Origin: Osmia lignaria lignaria
Taxonomy: Eukaryota; Arthropoda; Insecta; Hymenoptera; Megachilidae
NCBI RefSeq assembly: GCF_051020975.1
Contig: NC_135044.1
Span: 684,501 to 748,500 of the forward strand
Reading direction: 5' to 3'
Length of the DNA: 64,000 nucleotides
Numbering within the stretch: position 1 is the stretch's first letter; each line of letters begins with the position of its first letter. A program made the position numbers and the translations under genes. This document shows positions 13,301-28,300 of the stretch, piece by piece. A model generated the notes under the pieces. The model saw only the letters and a program-made list of their open reading frames with translations. It was not told the origin of the DNA and did not search any database.

Positions 13301-16300
13301 CGGAGTTTGCGATCAAGGTATAATTGCAGCACCGAGTGAAAATTTGTCAAACTGGTGAGCAATCGATTAAACTCCACCAACGCGGGTTTGGAGAACGCTT
13401 TACGACGTTATAAACGGAACACGGTTTAACTGTTTGCGCTTCTAATTACCTACGCTGGTTTCGTTACACGACCATTGCGAATTTAGCTCGCAACTCGATG
13501 CAATTAAACGCTGCGAACGCGTTGATGTTTCGATTTCAACGAACAAACGTTTTCAGAGTTTCTCGAATTTTTGCGACGCTATGATTTCGCACCAATTTCT
13601 CTGCTCCCCAGTTATCGTTACCGTCCGTCCGCGTTACGGTCCCCGAGGATTCCGCAAACGGAATACAAGAACACAGGAGAATGCATTATTCTAATGGAAT
13701 TTCGCGGAAGGAGCGAGCCAGTGTTTCGAGTAAACACGATCGTGCCTCTGCATTGTAGACGACCAACGTCTTAGCCGCTGATACTCCCAGGAATTAGATT
13801 AATTGGCCTACCACCGGATATACCTGCCCTGCGAGCTGCCGCGAGAAACTCTATCGTTAGCTCAATTTCATCCTTCTTCTACTGCTGCGCTGCTACTCGC
13901 TCGATTACGAAGCGAAAAGAAGGAAAATAAAATTGGGATCCAGCTTTGCAATTTTCACAATTTTCACAATTCTTTCTTGTACGTGGCTCTATGATAATAT
14001 TCCCTCATTCGAATCGCCGACGTCCGGGTTCTTTTGCCCCCCGTCCGATGTGGACGATGCTCGGTGCAGTTATTGTTTACTTCGGAATACAGTAAAAGCT
14101 GGATATATATTATTTTCTCCTTTATTATTCATGTTACTTGTACTAGTAAAAGAAATCAATCACTACAAAGAAACTAAATAATTTCCTTGGGTCTAAACGG
14201 ACCCAGGCATAGCCGCTCAGAGACCAGCCATCCGAGTGTTAACGGTCTTGCTAATCCATTACCAAGTTCGTTGATCGATCGAGTTGCTGAAAACAAGTCC
14301 ACTAAGTACCGCAAATTTGTAACAAAGGAATCTGTAAAGGATATCTGTTCGCTTCGAATTCTCGTGTTGGAAAAAAGGCTTTACCTTTGGACGCAACAAG
14401 TACTCGAACGAAGGAACGAGTTTAACGAAAGGGAGGAAATTTGAAGAAAAAGCCTTTGCGAGCGCTCATTGTTTCGTAATAGAAACGAGTACCTTTGCTT
14501 CTCGCCACTTTGACGGACTTTGTTCGACGTCGGAAAAGCGAGCAATGCTTACCGTACGAAAACGCCAAAACAATGGACGATCCGAGGTGAAAAAGTCTTT
14601 TAACCGTTTAATTCGTGCCTTCCTTTTCATTCGAGAGGCTAAAAGCTTACTTTTTTCTTCTTCGAGACTATATAATATTGTAGAAGCATACAATGGGTGA
14701 TCATATTATTATGAACAGTTCGAAATTACCACTTATTTGAAGTTTGATCAGCAACGGAATTAAAAATACACTTAAAATGGTACCTGTTTATTGCAAAACT
14801 TACCGTTATATTTTTATTATTATGCTATTGCTATATTTTACAACTTTTATAATTTAAAACACATATAATGTTAATATTTGGTCACGTAGCTCTTGGCATC
14901 TACAGGGTGTCCCAGGAAGAGTGATCTCTTTCTGGGACACCTTGTATAATTGCCTGAATACGTCTCGGCATGCTTTCCATATTTTTTCGGCAATTTTCTA
15001 GCACTTCTGGGTCCGTAATGCCATACGAATTTAAATTTGTCAATCAATTATTGCCTGTTAGTTATTGTCTCTGATGCAATGGGACGCTTTAATAATTCCC
15101 ATAGATTTTCTATTGGGTTCATATCTGGTGACTTTCCAGGCCACGGTAAAACTTGAATATTTTTACTAGTTAAGTAGGCTGTTTTTGCAGGAAAGGATAT
15201 ATTTCACTTTTATGGAATACACAATAGCATCGGAAACATAAAATATGTAAGTTTTCCATCTGTTCATAATAATTTGACCAGCCACTGTAATCAAGATACA
15301 TGGTCGTTTAATTAAACGAGGAAAGTTTTGGGTGTCGAGGGAGGAGGGTAATTTTCTGTGGGCCGTATAAATGTTGTAAATGGTAGAAGGTTGAATCGTG
15401 TAACAGAGAGACGAACAGGAAAGTGGAAACGGGAACTGACGTAACTCGCGTTCGATCCAGCCCGTTCCCGTTAAATTACACCTTCTCCCGGTCGAGCTAC
15501 ACGGGTAGCTACATACACGGACCTGGTGGAGGAGCGACGAGAGACGAGTACCGATAGTCTGGATCACCGACACGGCACGATGCGGCACAAGGATCACCCT
15601 ATAAGTAATCTTGTCCAGCGGTAACAGCGCGCCTTTAAAAGCGCTTCGTCTGATGGATTATTCAAGAAGAACGCGTGCTTATTGGCGAATCGGTTCGACG
15701 GAAATAGAAAGCCAACCGCGACAGAGGCTACCGATCTCTTCGATATGAAATTTGTTGAAAACTAACGTTTCGAAGGGTGGCGGGAAAATCGTAGGCGATC
15801 AGAGTCTTTCGTGGAAAGAAAAATAGAGGGAAATCGGACGATTTATAGGTATCCGATACTGTTGGGGGCAGGGATAAAGATACGAAATTGGAGACGTGTG
15901 ATTTTAATAGAAACGAGGTGCTAACTCGACTTTTGAATGAACTCTAGTGCAAAGGGTAGGTCGACAGGATTTTGGGTGAAATTGCATAAATATCTGTGCA
16001 TTTTTTCAGCTATACCATAAATACAATGATTTTTTATTTATTTTGAGATTACTATTTTATTAATTATTACTAATTTTTGAATTACTATTTTGTAATCCAT
16101 GCAAGCTCGGTTCAAGACAGCATTTTGACAATTTTTTGTTCTTCTCTTTTAGATGATTCTATTCATGAATTGATTTTTCTGATTTTTTGAAGCAAAAATG
16201 GAAGCGATTTTTTTATGATTTTACCATTTTTAAATAAATTAAAATAAATTTTGATATACATAAAAATATACAAAATTATTGTTATTTTCTATTGCACATA

Positions 16301-19300
16301 AATAACATAATAAAACCACATGAAAAAATAATACCACGTAATAGATCGGTTTTTCTTTTGCTGCAAAAAATGAAAAAATCAATTCATGAATAGAATCATC
16401 TAAAAAAGAAAAGAAAAGAAAAGAAGTATTGTCAAAACACTTAACCTGCTCGGCTATTTCGGTTCATACTGAAATTTAGCTATTCATTGTATTTATGGTA
16501 TAGCTGAAAAAATGCATCCAAAACCTTTAACACGATTTGTACTATCGACTTCCCCATTCGAATGCACTAGAGCTGATTGAAAAGTCAAGTTACCACCTCG
16601 TGGCATCTGCTTGCGAGTGAAAAACAAAAGGGAGCACGCCAAGAACCGTGGGCCTCTGCACTCTCCGCGTCCAGACAGGAACGCGGTGATCTCATCCGGA
16701 TAACGATCTTGAAAAACGCATCCGGTCTTCCTTTTTTGAAACTAATATCGCCAGACGAGAAAGGAACGAAACTCGATTCTCTCCTCTCTTCGCGCGACGG
16801 GGCTGTGATTTTCTCACGATATCAACTGATTTCGAGATGATTCCGAGAGACGCGCGTCGAACAGCCACTCACCGTCAACGACGATAAGCGGGCCTTCGCC
16901 TCCATTATCCACCTTTTTGCCCGGCTACGCCACGTCGCTGCCTCGCTTTCTCTTCGACGATGACTAATGCACCTTCTCGAGAGTGTTCGTTCGTGCCTGC
17001 ACGGTTCACCACGTTGAACACCGGAGAAAGGATCTCGCGCCTGGGCTCTTTCCTTCTCGCCGACTACATTCGAGATCCTTTTGCCGAGCGACTTTGACCT
17101 AGCCAGCTTCTAAGTACGCGGTTCGTTCGATAAAATATCGAATGGACGAAATGGAAGTCGAATGGAATTTTCAGCCTCTCGGTGACTCGGCGAGTCGACT
17201 TTTTTTTTTGTTCGCATTATCAAACCCGATAATGGGTCCTATAGGTCCTATGGCGATAGCAAAGAAACGATTCGGCCGGCCAAGTCTCTATCGAGATTCG
17301 AGGAAAGAAGCGATCCAATCTACAGGGATAGGACGAGGGTCTACGGAGGAGAAAAATGGAAGCGAAATCGATACGGGGTTTATTATCGGTGCACGCCCAC
17401 CTGGACCTGCATAGGCGGTTGCCTGCGATGCAACAATTACTATCGAAAAGCCCGTGGCTGTCGAACGAGCATTAGAGGTTCCAGCCTCGGCTACGCCGAC
17501 TTGCTCGGCCAATTGCCCTTCACCGTTCTCCGTTCTCCGTTCTCCGTTCGCGGAATAATCAGCCAAGGGAGATCGCAGCCCGAAGAAGCAGCCGGTGAAT
17601 AGCTGTTATGAGTTCCCTTTGTTCCAACTCGCCGATCCACTCTCTCCGTTCCTGTCTCCTCCGCTCCTCGAGCTCTTTTTCCTTTTCTCCCCGGCGCGAC
17701 CACTTACATCGGTCGTTGGTTCCGGCAAGCCGGCAGCAAGCAGAAATCGGTACGTAATACGAGCGAAACAACCGACCCGCTACGCTATTCGATTATGTAT
17801 CGGTGAATTCAAAGTCGAAAGAAGAGTTGCGAAAGGGAGTTTAGACGCGTTGCGCGTGTAAACTCGCGAGAATCGGTGCCCACCTACGGCCTCCTCCTAC
17901 AGGAAACGGCATATTCCGTTCGGGACATCCGGTCACGCTTTTTATAGACAGGTGCTTCTCCCACTCTTTCGTCGAATACACCTACGCCTCTGGAATGAGC
18001 TCTGTTCGCTCGTTAAACGACGCTCAACTCGACGTGGCTCGAACGACAGACATTTTGTCGCCGGTGTCGCTCTACGAAAATCGATGCCGAGATTTTCGAC
18101 TCGCAATAAGCCAGCCTTCTCGAAAACAAGGCTCTCGCAACGAGTTATCGGTTCGATTCGGCAAAAACTAAACGGGAACGTTTAAATATTTGATTTACGT
18201 TTCATTGGAAATCAACCGATTGAAATAAAATCGCGACGATACCAGGGGATAAATATCAGAAATTAGCTGGACGCTCGTTTTAACGAACCTGTTTGCACCG
18301 CTTCAAAGGCACAGCGTATTACGCGCGTTAAACAATGTCATCGAATTTGCGAAACGGCGATGGCAAATAGGAGATGGTTGGTAAACGCGATTTAATGAAT
18401 TTCAATGCAGACACGTCCGCGCTAAATAATCCTCGCATTCATCGATGAAGAGATCTATCTCGAGCGAGGATCGGTCGTTTCCCCATCATCCTACCAAAAT
18501 TAGTCTCGTTTGCATCGAACAATCTCTTCCGTTCGAGAAGAGATCAGCCTCTTTCGACTATGTCCTGTTTCGCTAATGGCATCGCTTGTTACACTGGATG
18601 TAAACTAATAACGAGCTCGATTCCACGCTCCGACGGCGCAGCAATTAACTTTTGCCTAGCTAAAAGGACGGACCAATGGTACCCGTTCGTTCGTTCGTTC
18701 GTTCATCCTTCCACGGTACAGTCTGTTCTCGAACGTTTGCATCGTTCGCTTTTCGAAGCTAATTATGGTGAAATAATTTGCGAATCGATGGAATCGTTTC
18801 TCGAGACACAACGGTGTTTCTCCGATCGGACGATCGTTTATCCGTCGCAAGTTCGGTAGAAGTAGGACTTTTCGACGCAGCGTAGCGAGGCTGGTCCGAG
18901 TGGAAACGAGGGTGAGGTGATCGCATTGTGAAACGGCAGGGCATTGTGTCGGGACCACGACAAGATACGAGAGCTTTCGAGGAAAAGCTTTCGGAGAATC
19001 GGAAGTACGTCGTAAATCGAAGAGAAGAGACGAGGAACCTTTCTGGAAATAAACGAGACCCGAGCTACCATCTTTCCTTAATCTTTCCTACTCCTATTCC
19101 TTTTGCTGAATCGCCCGAATCCATCTCACCCTCGCGATCTGTTACCGCTCCTCTTATAATACCAGTCACGTGTCAAATTGTTAAACCTTTCTTCTAACAA
19201 CACTGATCGCTTTCTTCGCGATAACTCCGAAAACCGTGAATAGAAGATGGCATCCTTTCCGCGTATCCTGTTGGACGGATTTAGTTATCGGATACAATGC

Positions 19301-22300
19301 GGTGGAAAACTCGCGTTTCGGCAGGCTTAACTTTACTCGTTTCACGCGAGACAAAGAATCCCCGTCGAGTTTCAAGTTTCGAGTTAGAGCCCGCCATCAA
19401 CGCACGGGGAGAAAAGTTTTCGACGATCGCTCGTCGACAGAGGGACGAGAAGCTGTTGAATCCTGATTCCAGGATCGCGCCAGGCCCGAACCGTTTCAAC
19501 AGACCCTGAAGCCGAGTTTCCGCAAAAACTTACCGGTAAACCGGTAGACCGGTTCACCGGCGTTCGCGTTTCTCCTCTATCCGACCATAACGTCTGCCAA
19601 CAGCACAGATTTAACTTCCTTTAGCGACGTACCTTCACCCTCTCTTCCAGCCAAACGGAACGGAACCACCCTGTATTTCCACCCTGCCCCAGCAGAGGGT
19701 GGACTGGAGTTTGTTCGACGTACGCTGCTACATTTCCAGCGAAAATCAAACGAAACAACAGACTGCGAAACAATTGAAAATGTTCGCGTTAAGGGGTTAA
19801 GATTATTTTTACCCTCCTAATAAATATTTATTATGAAGTGAAATATACCATCGAAAAATACATGATTTTCTCGAGATCACTTGCAGTGGCTACGATATCT
19901 TCCAAACCGCTTTATTTGAAATCAAAACCAAAGAAGATTCGATCCCAACTAGGCGTAACCCCTTAACGTTGCAGCAGCGAACAGTTGGGTTTAGCAAGGG
20001 CTAAGAAAAAACGGTGATTGAGAAAGTACATAAGACGATAAACGCCTGATGGTGTAACGTTGTAACGCTGTCTAAAGTGCTGTTCGGGCAGCGTCGATGC
20101 TCGACGAGCTGGAACACACTCCGCTGGTGGCAATATTTCTTCTCGTGGCTGGCTGATAAAGGGAGCTCGGATATAACCGGGTTATTCTACCGGGTCACCG
20201 CCCCGCGCGTAAAACTTTGCTCCCGATGTAAAACGACTTAGGAGAAAGGAGGCAAAACAGCACGCAGCCTCCTCTGATAACGATGTTTACGCCACAAAAC
20301 TTCCCTTCCGTCACGGAAATTGGATTATTTCGCAGGGTAGCGTTTTATTTCCCTAATGAAAAGCCCCAGCCCTCTTTCGGTTCTCGCGATTAATAATCAC
20401 CCCAAAAGTTTTTCCATTCATTTCTTATCGTTAGCGAAGAATCGAAAGATTCGAAACAACGAAACTCGCAGCTCGTACATTTTATATCGCAGCCTCGATA
20501 TTTTTACGAGCACCCTTTGCTCGGGGTGTACTGCATCTCGTAAAGATGCCGCGGCAACCGGAATACCTCGATTGTTCCGCCCTCCACTCTTTTCTTTCTC
20601 TTCCCCCTTTTTCTCTCGAAACTTTGATCGATGTACAGGTCAGTTGGCGGAGAATTTAACGCCTACCTTTTTTCCACTTTATACCGGTCCTCTATAAACA
20701 ACTCGCCCCGTTACTTATTTCCATTATCGCGAAAACTATTTATCCCCGACCTAGCTGGAAAAGCAACTCGGTATCTCTTAATAAATAAAAAGTTACCTCT
20801 GAAGAAAGAAAGGGAAAACGCGTGGTTGGACTGGTTGGCCGAAAGTTTGCCCGGCTCGGAGAGGTTCTCACGATCGGGGAGCCGAGACACGGGCAAAGAA
20901 ATCGAAAATGGAATGGAAGAGCGTCGGTGGCGGGCCCCTTTGGATCCCTTCGGCCCTTTTCGGCCCTATGGCGTTCCTTCTTTTTCTTCACGATCCGGTT
21001 CGAGGGCTCGAGACATTCTTCGGTCGCGTTTTACCTGACTCTCGAAACGCACGGTGGCGAGCCGATCATCGACTCGATCGGCGCAAAACAAAGAACCGGC
21101 CGCACCACCACCACGCACAGATTAAAGGGAGGAAGAAAGGACGAATTGGCAAGGATAATAAGCGATTCTCTTTTCTCCACCGCGTGTGAACTTACTCGAA
21201 AACTCGAATTTATAGAAGTACGTACTGCGCGTTGATTTGCAGCATATCGATCTTTTTAATAGAAATAAATTAAAGCCAGTTAATAAAGTTTGCTTCGCGT
21301 TCCTTTAAAATTTTCGGAAGTTGTCTGGTTGGACGCAGACGGGTCGAGTGTTTTTCACGCTCGATGCACGAATTTCAGTTTACTCTCGGTTCGTTTCGTT
21401 TTTCTGCGTCTGCCGGGAATCAACAGCCGGCTCGGTTCAAACTCGAGATCCCCCTCGAGAAAGGGAAAGAACGTACGACGAAATATGTAAGTGGCTCCGA
21501 TCTGCGGGCAGGAATTACCTTTAGAAACCGGACGAGGATAGAAGCAGCTTCTTCGTTTCTCATCAATTTCGCCAGTTTTTCGAAACGACCCAGCGTTACG
21601 CTCTTCTTCGTTTTCCCTTATCTTGCTTTTTCATGCTGCGCGTTTCAAGCGCAAAACAAGCCCCTTTAAAGCAAGGAGGATAGGTTAACTGGTGTTTGCG
21701 GTTGGATTAATATCGTAGCGAGGCTCGACGGGGCTGCCTAACGCGATATCGTAGACAACAGGTGCTAACAATAGCTACGTTAACCTAACAGTTGCTTGTC
21801 ACGGTTTACTTCCGCGCAGCTAGTAATCAGCACCGGCTTAATTAAGTATCTCCTACGGTAATCGCGCACCGCGTTGTTGAACAGCGGCTCTCAAAATCAG
21901 CCACTATTCCTCTCGATTTCCAGCGTGTAATCTCTCGTGTTTCGAGTTCGTTGCCTCCGGGTCCGTTATCCTCGGAAAATCGAGAAAGTGTTTTCAATTA
22001 ACGCACCGAGTTACTTCGACGCGAAACGCACGAAACAAAGATTGCAAGAGAATCCTGGTACTTTTCTCCTTTCGAAGGTGTCCTCCGCGTAGCGAAGATA
22101 GGAGGAGCGTTGATAATCCTATACCTCTCGGCTCGATTCGTCTCGAGCGTGGTCGTCGAAAGGACTGTTAATTATTTTGCTCGAAGAATCGCCTTTCTAT
22201 CGGATCGAGGAACGTACGCCTTGCCTTGATTCGGCTCCTTTGACGGGTTCGAGGAAGAAAGCCGTGATTCCAGGTACGGGACAATGGCCCGGGAATTTAT

Positions 22301-25300
22301 CATTCCGAGACGCGAGTACGACGAAGAGAGGTACGTGACGAGTGCATAATCGCGATCTCCTTTGTCCATGCGCCGTGCAGAATCGTCCGTCGTTCGTTGT
22401 CGTCGCATGAAAATGAACGCCGATCCGCGCCTACCCCCTTGATCGATCGATCACTTTCGTGCTTCCCGATTAATGAAATTCTCTCTTATGTACTTTGAAA
22501 CTTTTTCAAACTTCTAAATGTTACTGTCCGAGCTTATGATTGAAAGTCAGTTGTTCGGTTTACGTTAGTGGCAATCTTTCGAGCGCTAAGTCGATGCTCG
22601 TGATCCCCGTTCCTTGTCAATCTGGGCTAACGATATATTTATGTTACGTAGACGTAGCACGATTTTATTACCCTTGATACACGCGACCGAGTCACGAAAG
22701 AAGCGGTCGACTACTGGGAAACAACCCCTATCGATCCTACCTTTTCAACGCTTATCCCTTACTGTCCCAAATAGGCGCGAGTCACTTGAAATTATTTGGA
22801 AATTTTTCAAGAAGGCCTACATTCCAGACACTCTGATCGCGGAGAATCGACACGCGAGTACACGTGTAAAAAGCGATTTCGAAATCGGTTCAAGAATCAG
22901 TTGGCTCGTTTGTCGTCGACTGGATGTTTGGGGACAGTTTGAAGCGGACGGCTGTTCGGTGGCGAAGCTCGAGCCTGCTTTCAGCATCGAGATAAAGGTT
23001 TCCCTTCAGCTCGGAAGGGACCGAAAAGGCCATTTACCTCCGGCTTCGTAGCGTGTCGCTGGAGATTAGAGCCGGGACCCCACGCGAGGCGTCGCCCGGA
23101 ACGTTTTAAACCGCTCCACCATCGTTCCAGCTTTATTGTTTCCCTCGGTCCCAAAGATCGCGACTGCCGGCTGCGTCTCTCCGCGTTTCAGAATGTTTCC
23201 TTCGACAAACTCTTCGGCTCCGCCGCCGCGCCGCTTGAAAGTTAATGACCCTTCCAATCGCCCTAGATTATTTAAAATTTCCATAACATTGTAACGCCAC
23301 GTGATATCGACCTCGGTACACTTCCTATCGTCTTCTCCGACCTTGACTTATCTGATAAAATAGTCATTTATCCGGGAAACTGCAATCCAACCCCTGGCGC
23401 TGGTGTTCACAGTGCCCAAACCTCGACGTGTAATGTGATAAAAACTCGCTTTCTCTCAAACGCGAAATTCGATTCGGCTATAAGTGCCATCGTCAACCAC
23501 GACAGGAACCAGGTAGTTTCGGTAACTACTTGCCGACATCGTAACTCGTAGCTAGCTAATAACGTTGACCGCCTGAAACTGCAGATATTCAGGATGCAGC
23601 TGCATCCAAGAGGATGGCTCTCGCCATTCATTCGGCACGACGAGCCCCTCAATTTTCCGAGCTTTCCACGTAATAGCTCATCGATTCTAAATACAAACAC
23701 CTGTAACCTTATACGCTTTATAAGTTCGAGAAGGTGGTATGTTAAGTATACGCCGAGGAATAACCACGGCTCGTCCCAGATTCTAGAATCACCTTGAACG
23801 AGAAAATCTTGCACGAACAGTTTGGAACTTTCTCATCGAACGATTCCGTGGAATAGGTTTTCGGAAAACTGGGCATCGCAAGCGTGCCAGCAGCTTCTAC
23901 GAATCGAGCAGCTCTTCTGACCGAGTTTCGCCTCTAAACATAAACTCGAGACACTACCCTGAAACGTGTTCGCGTTACCGAACAAGATTGCATTAGTTTC
24001 CCTTAACCCTTTAACTCCGGGTGGGGTTTATAAACCGCATATTAAAATTGTATCCAGAGGCGGGTGTGGTATATAAACAGTATGTTAATTTTTGCTAATA
24101 TCAAATAGCGGCTGTGGCTTATGCACCACTAAAATAAAAATAAAATAAATAGAATAAAAAGAATCTTTTAAAACAGAATATCACTTCGGTAATATAATTT
24201 AAAATTAGAGCGATCGGTTGTGCTAAAAGTACCCGCAGTTAAAGGGTTAACAAATACATTTCAAATAGCTCACTTTCGACCAGGTTTCGTTTCAGAACCC
24301 TATGGTGCACCATGGAGAAGACTGTAAATTTCAAGCTGTCGAGCAAATTCCAGCTTAGCCAGCCTTTTTTCGGATAAGAAAATTTAATAATTTTAGTGCC
24401 GTTTTCGAAAAGGTTTTACCAAGAAAGCAGAATCCTTCTTGGTAGCGGAGCTATTGTGATTTAGAGGGGAAAAGGCAACCGGAAGGACGAAATAGTGATG
24501 GAGTAGCGTGGAAGGGAGCGAGATAGCAGGCTCGAGGCTAATTACAACAACGATCCACCGGTTGTTCCACCTGCTAGGGTAAGGAGAATTTACATAAACG
24601 CATTCGCCGAATACGCAAAGTGGAAACAATAGGTTGAACAAGCAAAACGAACGGTGACTCACGCAAATAGGCTCGCTTCGTGTTCCAGCAAGGTGCGTTC
24701 GAAACGTTTTACTTGCCCGATAACTCAGGTACTTCCTCTCTGACGACTAAACAACGAGAAATGGAAAGAAAGTTGGTAAATAGCCGATCGACGATGTTTC
24801 ATTTCACGGCCGTTACGCGTGAAATGAAGATAATTGATTCTTCTGTGTAGCAGTCGATGTGGATGCGCAAATCAATGAGCGTTATTAACGTCGATCCACG
24901 TTCCTAGTTACATACGCAAACTATTTATAGATTTCATTCTCGAGGTATGCGCAATGCCTACTCGATGCATCGTTATCGATATCGATATCGATATCGATAT
25001 CGCTACGAATATCAATCGATTCCTTGCTATGCACGCTCAGCTTGAAATCGCAATAAATTCTCATTGTCAGCGAGATTTCTCTACGATTTACATTTTGCCG
25101 AACCTTAGATGTCGAACTGTAGGATGAACGATGAATAGTGGTAAGAGATTCGCAAAACTGTGGCCCGATTTAATCGAGGCCAGGCTTCTTGTATCGGTTT
25201 TACAAAATTTCCTGACTAATCGAAAATACTTGCAATTTAACACGCGGCGCTGCGGAAAGTTTCCAGCAGTTCCTGGTATCTCGTTCGCGGTCGACTGGTA

Positions 25301-28300
25301 ATTAATAAAGCATGACGCGTTTGTCGGCTGTTTTGCCTGGTGTAACGGTGAATCGAAAGCAACGACTCGAACGCAAACCAAGAAATGTCGGTAGAAAAAT
25401 AAAGGCTGCTTCGGTTAAATATTTGCAGTAATGGATGTACATATGTATTTTGTTGATTCGAGACGACGTTTACCATGCGCCGTACATTGAGAATCCTAAG
25501 CAAACACAACGCAGAATCATTTACTTTCACCGAAACAATTTTTCTCCTGTCTTAGTTTTTGGAAACAGTACCGCGCCCGTTGGCTCGTTTTCTAGGAAAT
25601 CTGTACTTTCTGCTCGAAAAACACGGACCCGTGAACGTTCTTAAAAGCCTAGGCGATAGGTGTATGAAACGGTAGTAGCGTTTTTCAGGCGGTTATTTGT
25701 AATTTCTCTGGCAAATTTCACCGTTCGCCGAGTCGAACAGACCGACCCTCCACCGCAGTGCAGCTGGCTGCATTTACTTTCATTCGAAATAATAAATTGC
25801 AGCGAACGTGCGATTACAGGCGACCAAGGGTTAATAAATTATTGGAAGCAACAGGTTGTGGTAACTGCAATCCACTGTCCTACGACACTTGGATGGTATT
25901 ACAAGCGCTCCGAATATATCCATAGGTTTTACATCATTCAGTATAAAGATAAAAGCCCTACGTGTTAATCCTATGATTAACAAGATTATCCAATTATTCT
26001 TTGAAAAAATTCGATGAAATTTTGCCCCGTATTTGTTCCCGTTCCGAGTATCGTTACGCGTTACCGCAATGCTACCACTTTCTCACGGTTTCTCCGTTTC
26101 GTTTCGTTTCGTGTTCGCGATGTACCGACACGCCTGCTTTAAGGGGCTATACCGGTGTAACACTTTTGAAAAATCGATTTTTTTACATTTTTTGAAAGTC
26201 TATACTCTCTAGAATATCATATTAAAATTTTAAGATCGAATCTCAAATAGTTTAGAAATGGCAGCGTTTTTCTCAAAACGGTATTTCTCAAATTTGCTGC
26301 AACTCTAACTCGAATACAAATTGTTGCAATGTCAATTTGGCATTAAAAAAACTACTATTTTTTTAGGCTAAATTCCAAACTTTTATATTTCCCGATATTC
26401 CTGAAAACGTGAGTGTAAATAGACTGTGCGATGGGTGTCGGAGGGTTCGCGTTAAAGGGTTAATCGGCGTGACAGGAAGCAAGGCGGGTTGTCGAGCGAT
26501 CGAAGCAGCAAATTCTCAGCGACCTAGAATGAAATTTCAGGCTGCCAAAGACTGTCGACTAACTATAAATCGAAGTATTCCAAGAAGCGGCGTCGTCATG
26601 ATTTTCGACGCGCTTTTCCTCGTAACGCAGACGAAACGTGACCGCAAATCGCGACGGATGTACGTCAAGGTAAGAAACGATTCTACGAAATGTTCTCCTT
26701 TCGATCGCATCCGTAAAACGTTTTGCGCAATTGCTTCGATTTTTCGCAAGAAACTATCGGACCGGATCGAAGGGGACTATGACGAATCGTTTCGCAACGC
26801 GATTTGCACACCGTTCGAGCAACCGCAAAGACACCGACAAAAACTGTCCTCCATCGAGGAATAACGAAAACGAAATGGCTTCTAGAACAGGAAAACTTGT
26901 TCCGTTCGCTGAATTTGCACTGTTCTTTGAAAACCACGAATTCTCCGCGACAATGATTTAAGATCGAGTCTTCGAGAGGCGAAACGCAAAGAAAACTGAC
27001 TTTCCTGAAAGGCGCCTCGGATCATGCAACGAACAGCGACGTTGCATTTGCATCGATAACACCCGGAAACCACGACCACCACATGGAATCCCTTTTTCTC
27101 GTTTTGGTAACCGTAACCTTACACGGATGCTGCTACTGCTGTACCCTACCTTTCCTTTAAATTTAATCGCATCACCAGCGAGTTTGACACCGGAGAAAAT
27201 TCGACTCTGCCGCGCCGCTGTTCACGGAAAACCTCTGGAGAAAAGTCGAGCGGAGAAACGGAGCGAACGGAAAAATTGCGAGGGAGCGTTTACAATTTCA
27301 GGATCGAGAAACTTTTACCCTGCGGGAAATTTAGGCCCTAACGTGCGCGTTTCCTCCACGATTGAAATTCGTCGAACTGCGAGAACATGACCGCGATTTT
27401 TTCCTTCAATTTATCAAAGTCAATGCCCCGTGGAATATTCGAAGCGAATTTCCCGATTATCAATCTTATCGGGACGGAAATTTACGAGTGGAAGTTTATC
27501 GAGCCCGAAATTAGCGACAGCAGGGAAAACGATCCGATTTCGTGTCTGTTGCAGTTGTTTTCGATCGGTAGCTGTTTTGTACCGTTCGAACAACGTGTTC
27601 GCATGGCGGAGGATAACGATGGTAGCGTGTGGAAGGCGAGGGAGAGACAACCGGTCGCGGGGTCCGGGACACGCTTTCGATGTAACGGAAGTCGGTAATC
27701 GTTTTGCGGAAAGTCGTTTCCCAGCTGTCCGGGACGTCTCCTTTTCGTGCGTTTTCCAACAACACGCGAGCGTGTTTGCACGCGTTCCACATCCGTTCCG
27801 ACATATTTTTCCTCTAACTATAATCGCTCGAAACCCTTCTCTTCTTTTTTTTTTCAAAAGCGGTCGTTAAAAAAATCAGCAGAAAAAGGAACTACCAGTA
27901 CGTAACAAGTGTACTTGGTAAATTACATATCGCTATGAATGAAATTGCAACTTGTTACCGTTTCATTTGCACATTCCCACGAATACTTGAGACGATCGCT
28001 TGAAATCGCGAATACGGCCAATAATTTGCGTAAAGTCTCTTGCGTTCTTTTTATTTAGATTACATACAACTCGCAATCTAGAGATCCACGGTTCAAATCC
28101 TTGGTTCCCAACATTTCTTTTTTTTTTTTTAATGATAATTTGTCTCTTTTTGAATAACTATTACATAAAAATTATCATTAAAAAAAAAAAAAAATTTTGG
28201 GGAACCAAGGATTTGAACTTAGAACCTTCAAATTGCGAGTCATGGTTCCGCTCAGTAGTTAAACACATGACTCACAATCTTAAAGGTCCTCGGTTCGAAT

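Noticed and set aside
15585..15603. Right end of another copy of the 8450-8647 MITE (GGATCACCCTATA)
   Set aside because: Only about 13 bases match and no left end is seen, so it is too short to claim.
26409..26864. 151-codon open frame on the plus strand
   Set aside because: It has no signal peptide, domain or splice context, it begins at the edge of a decayed MITE, and the complementary strand is equally open.
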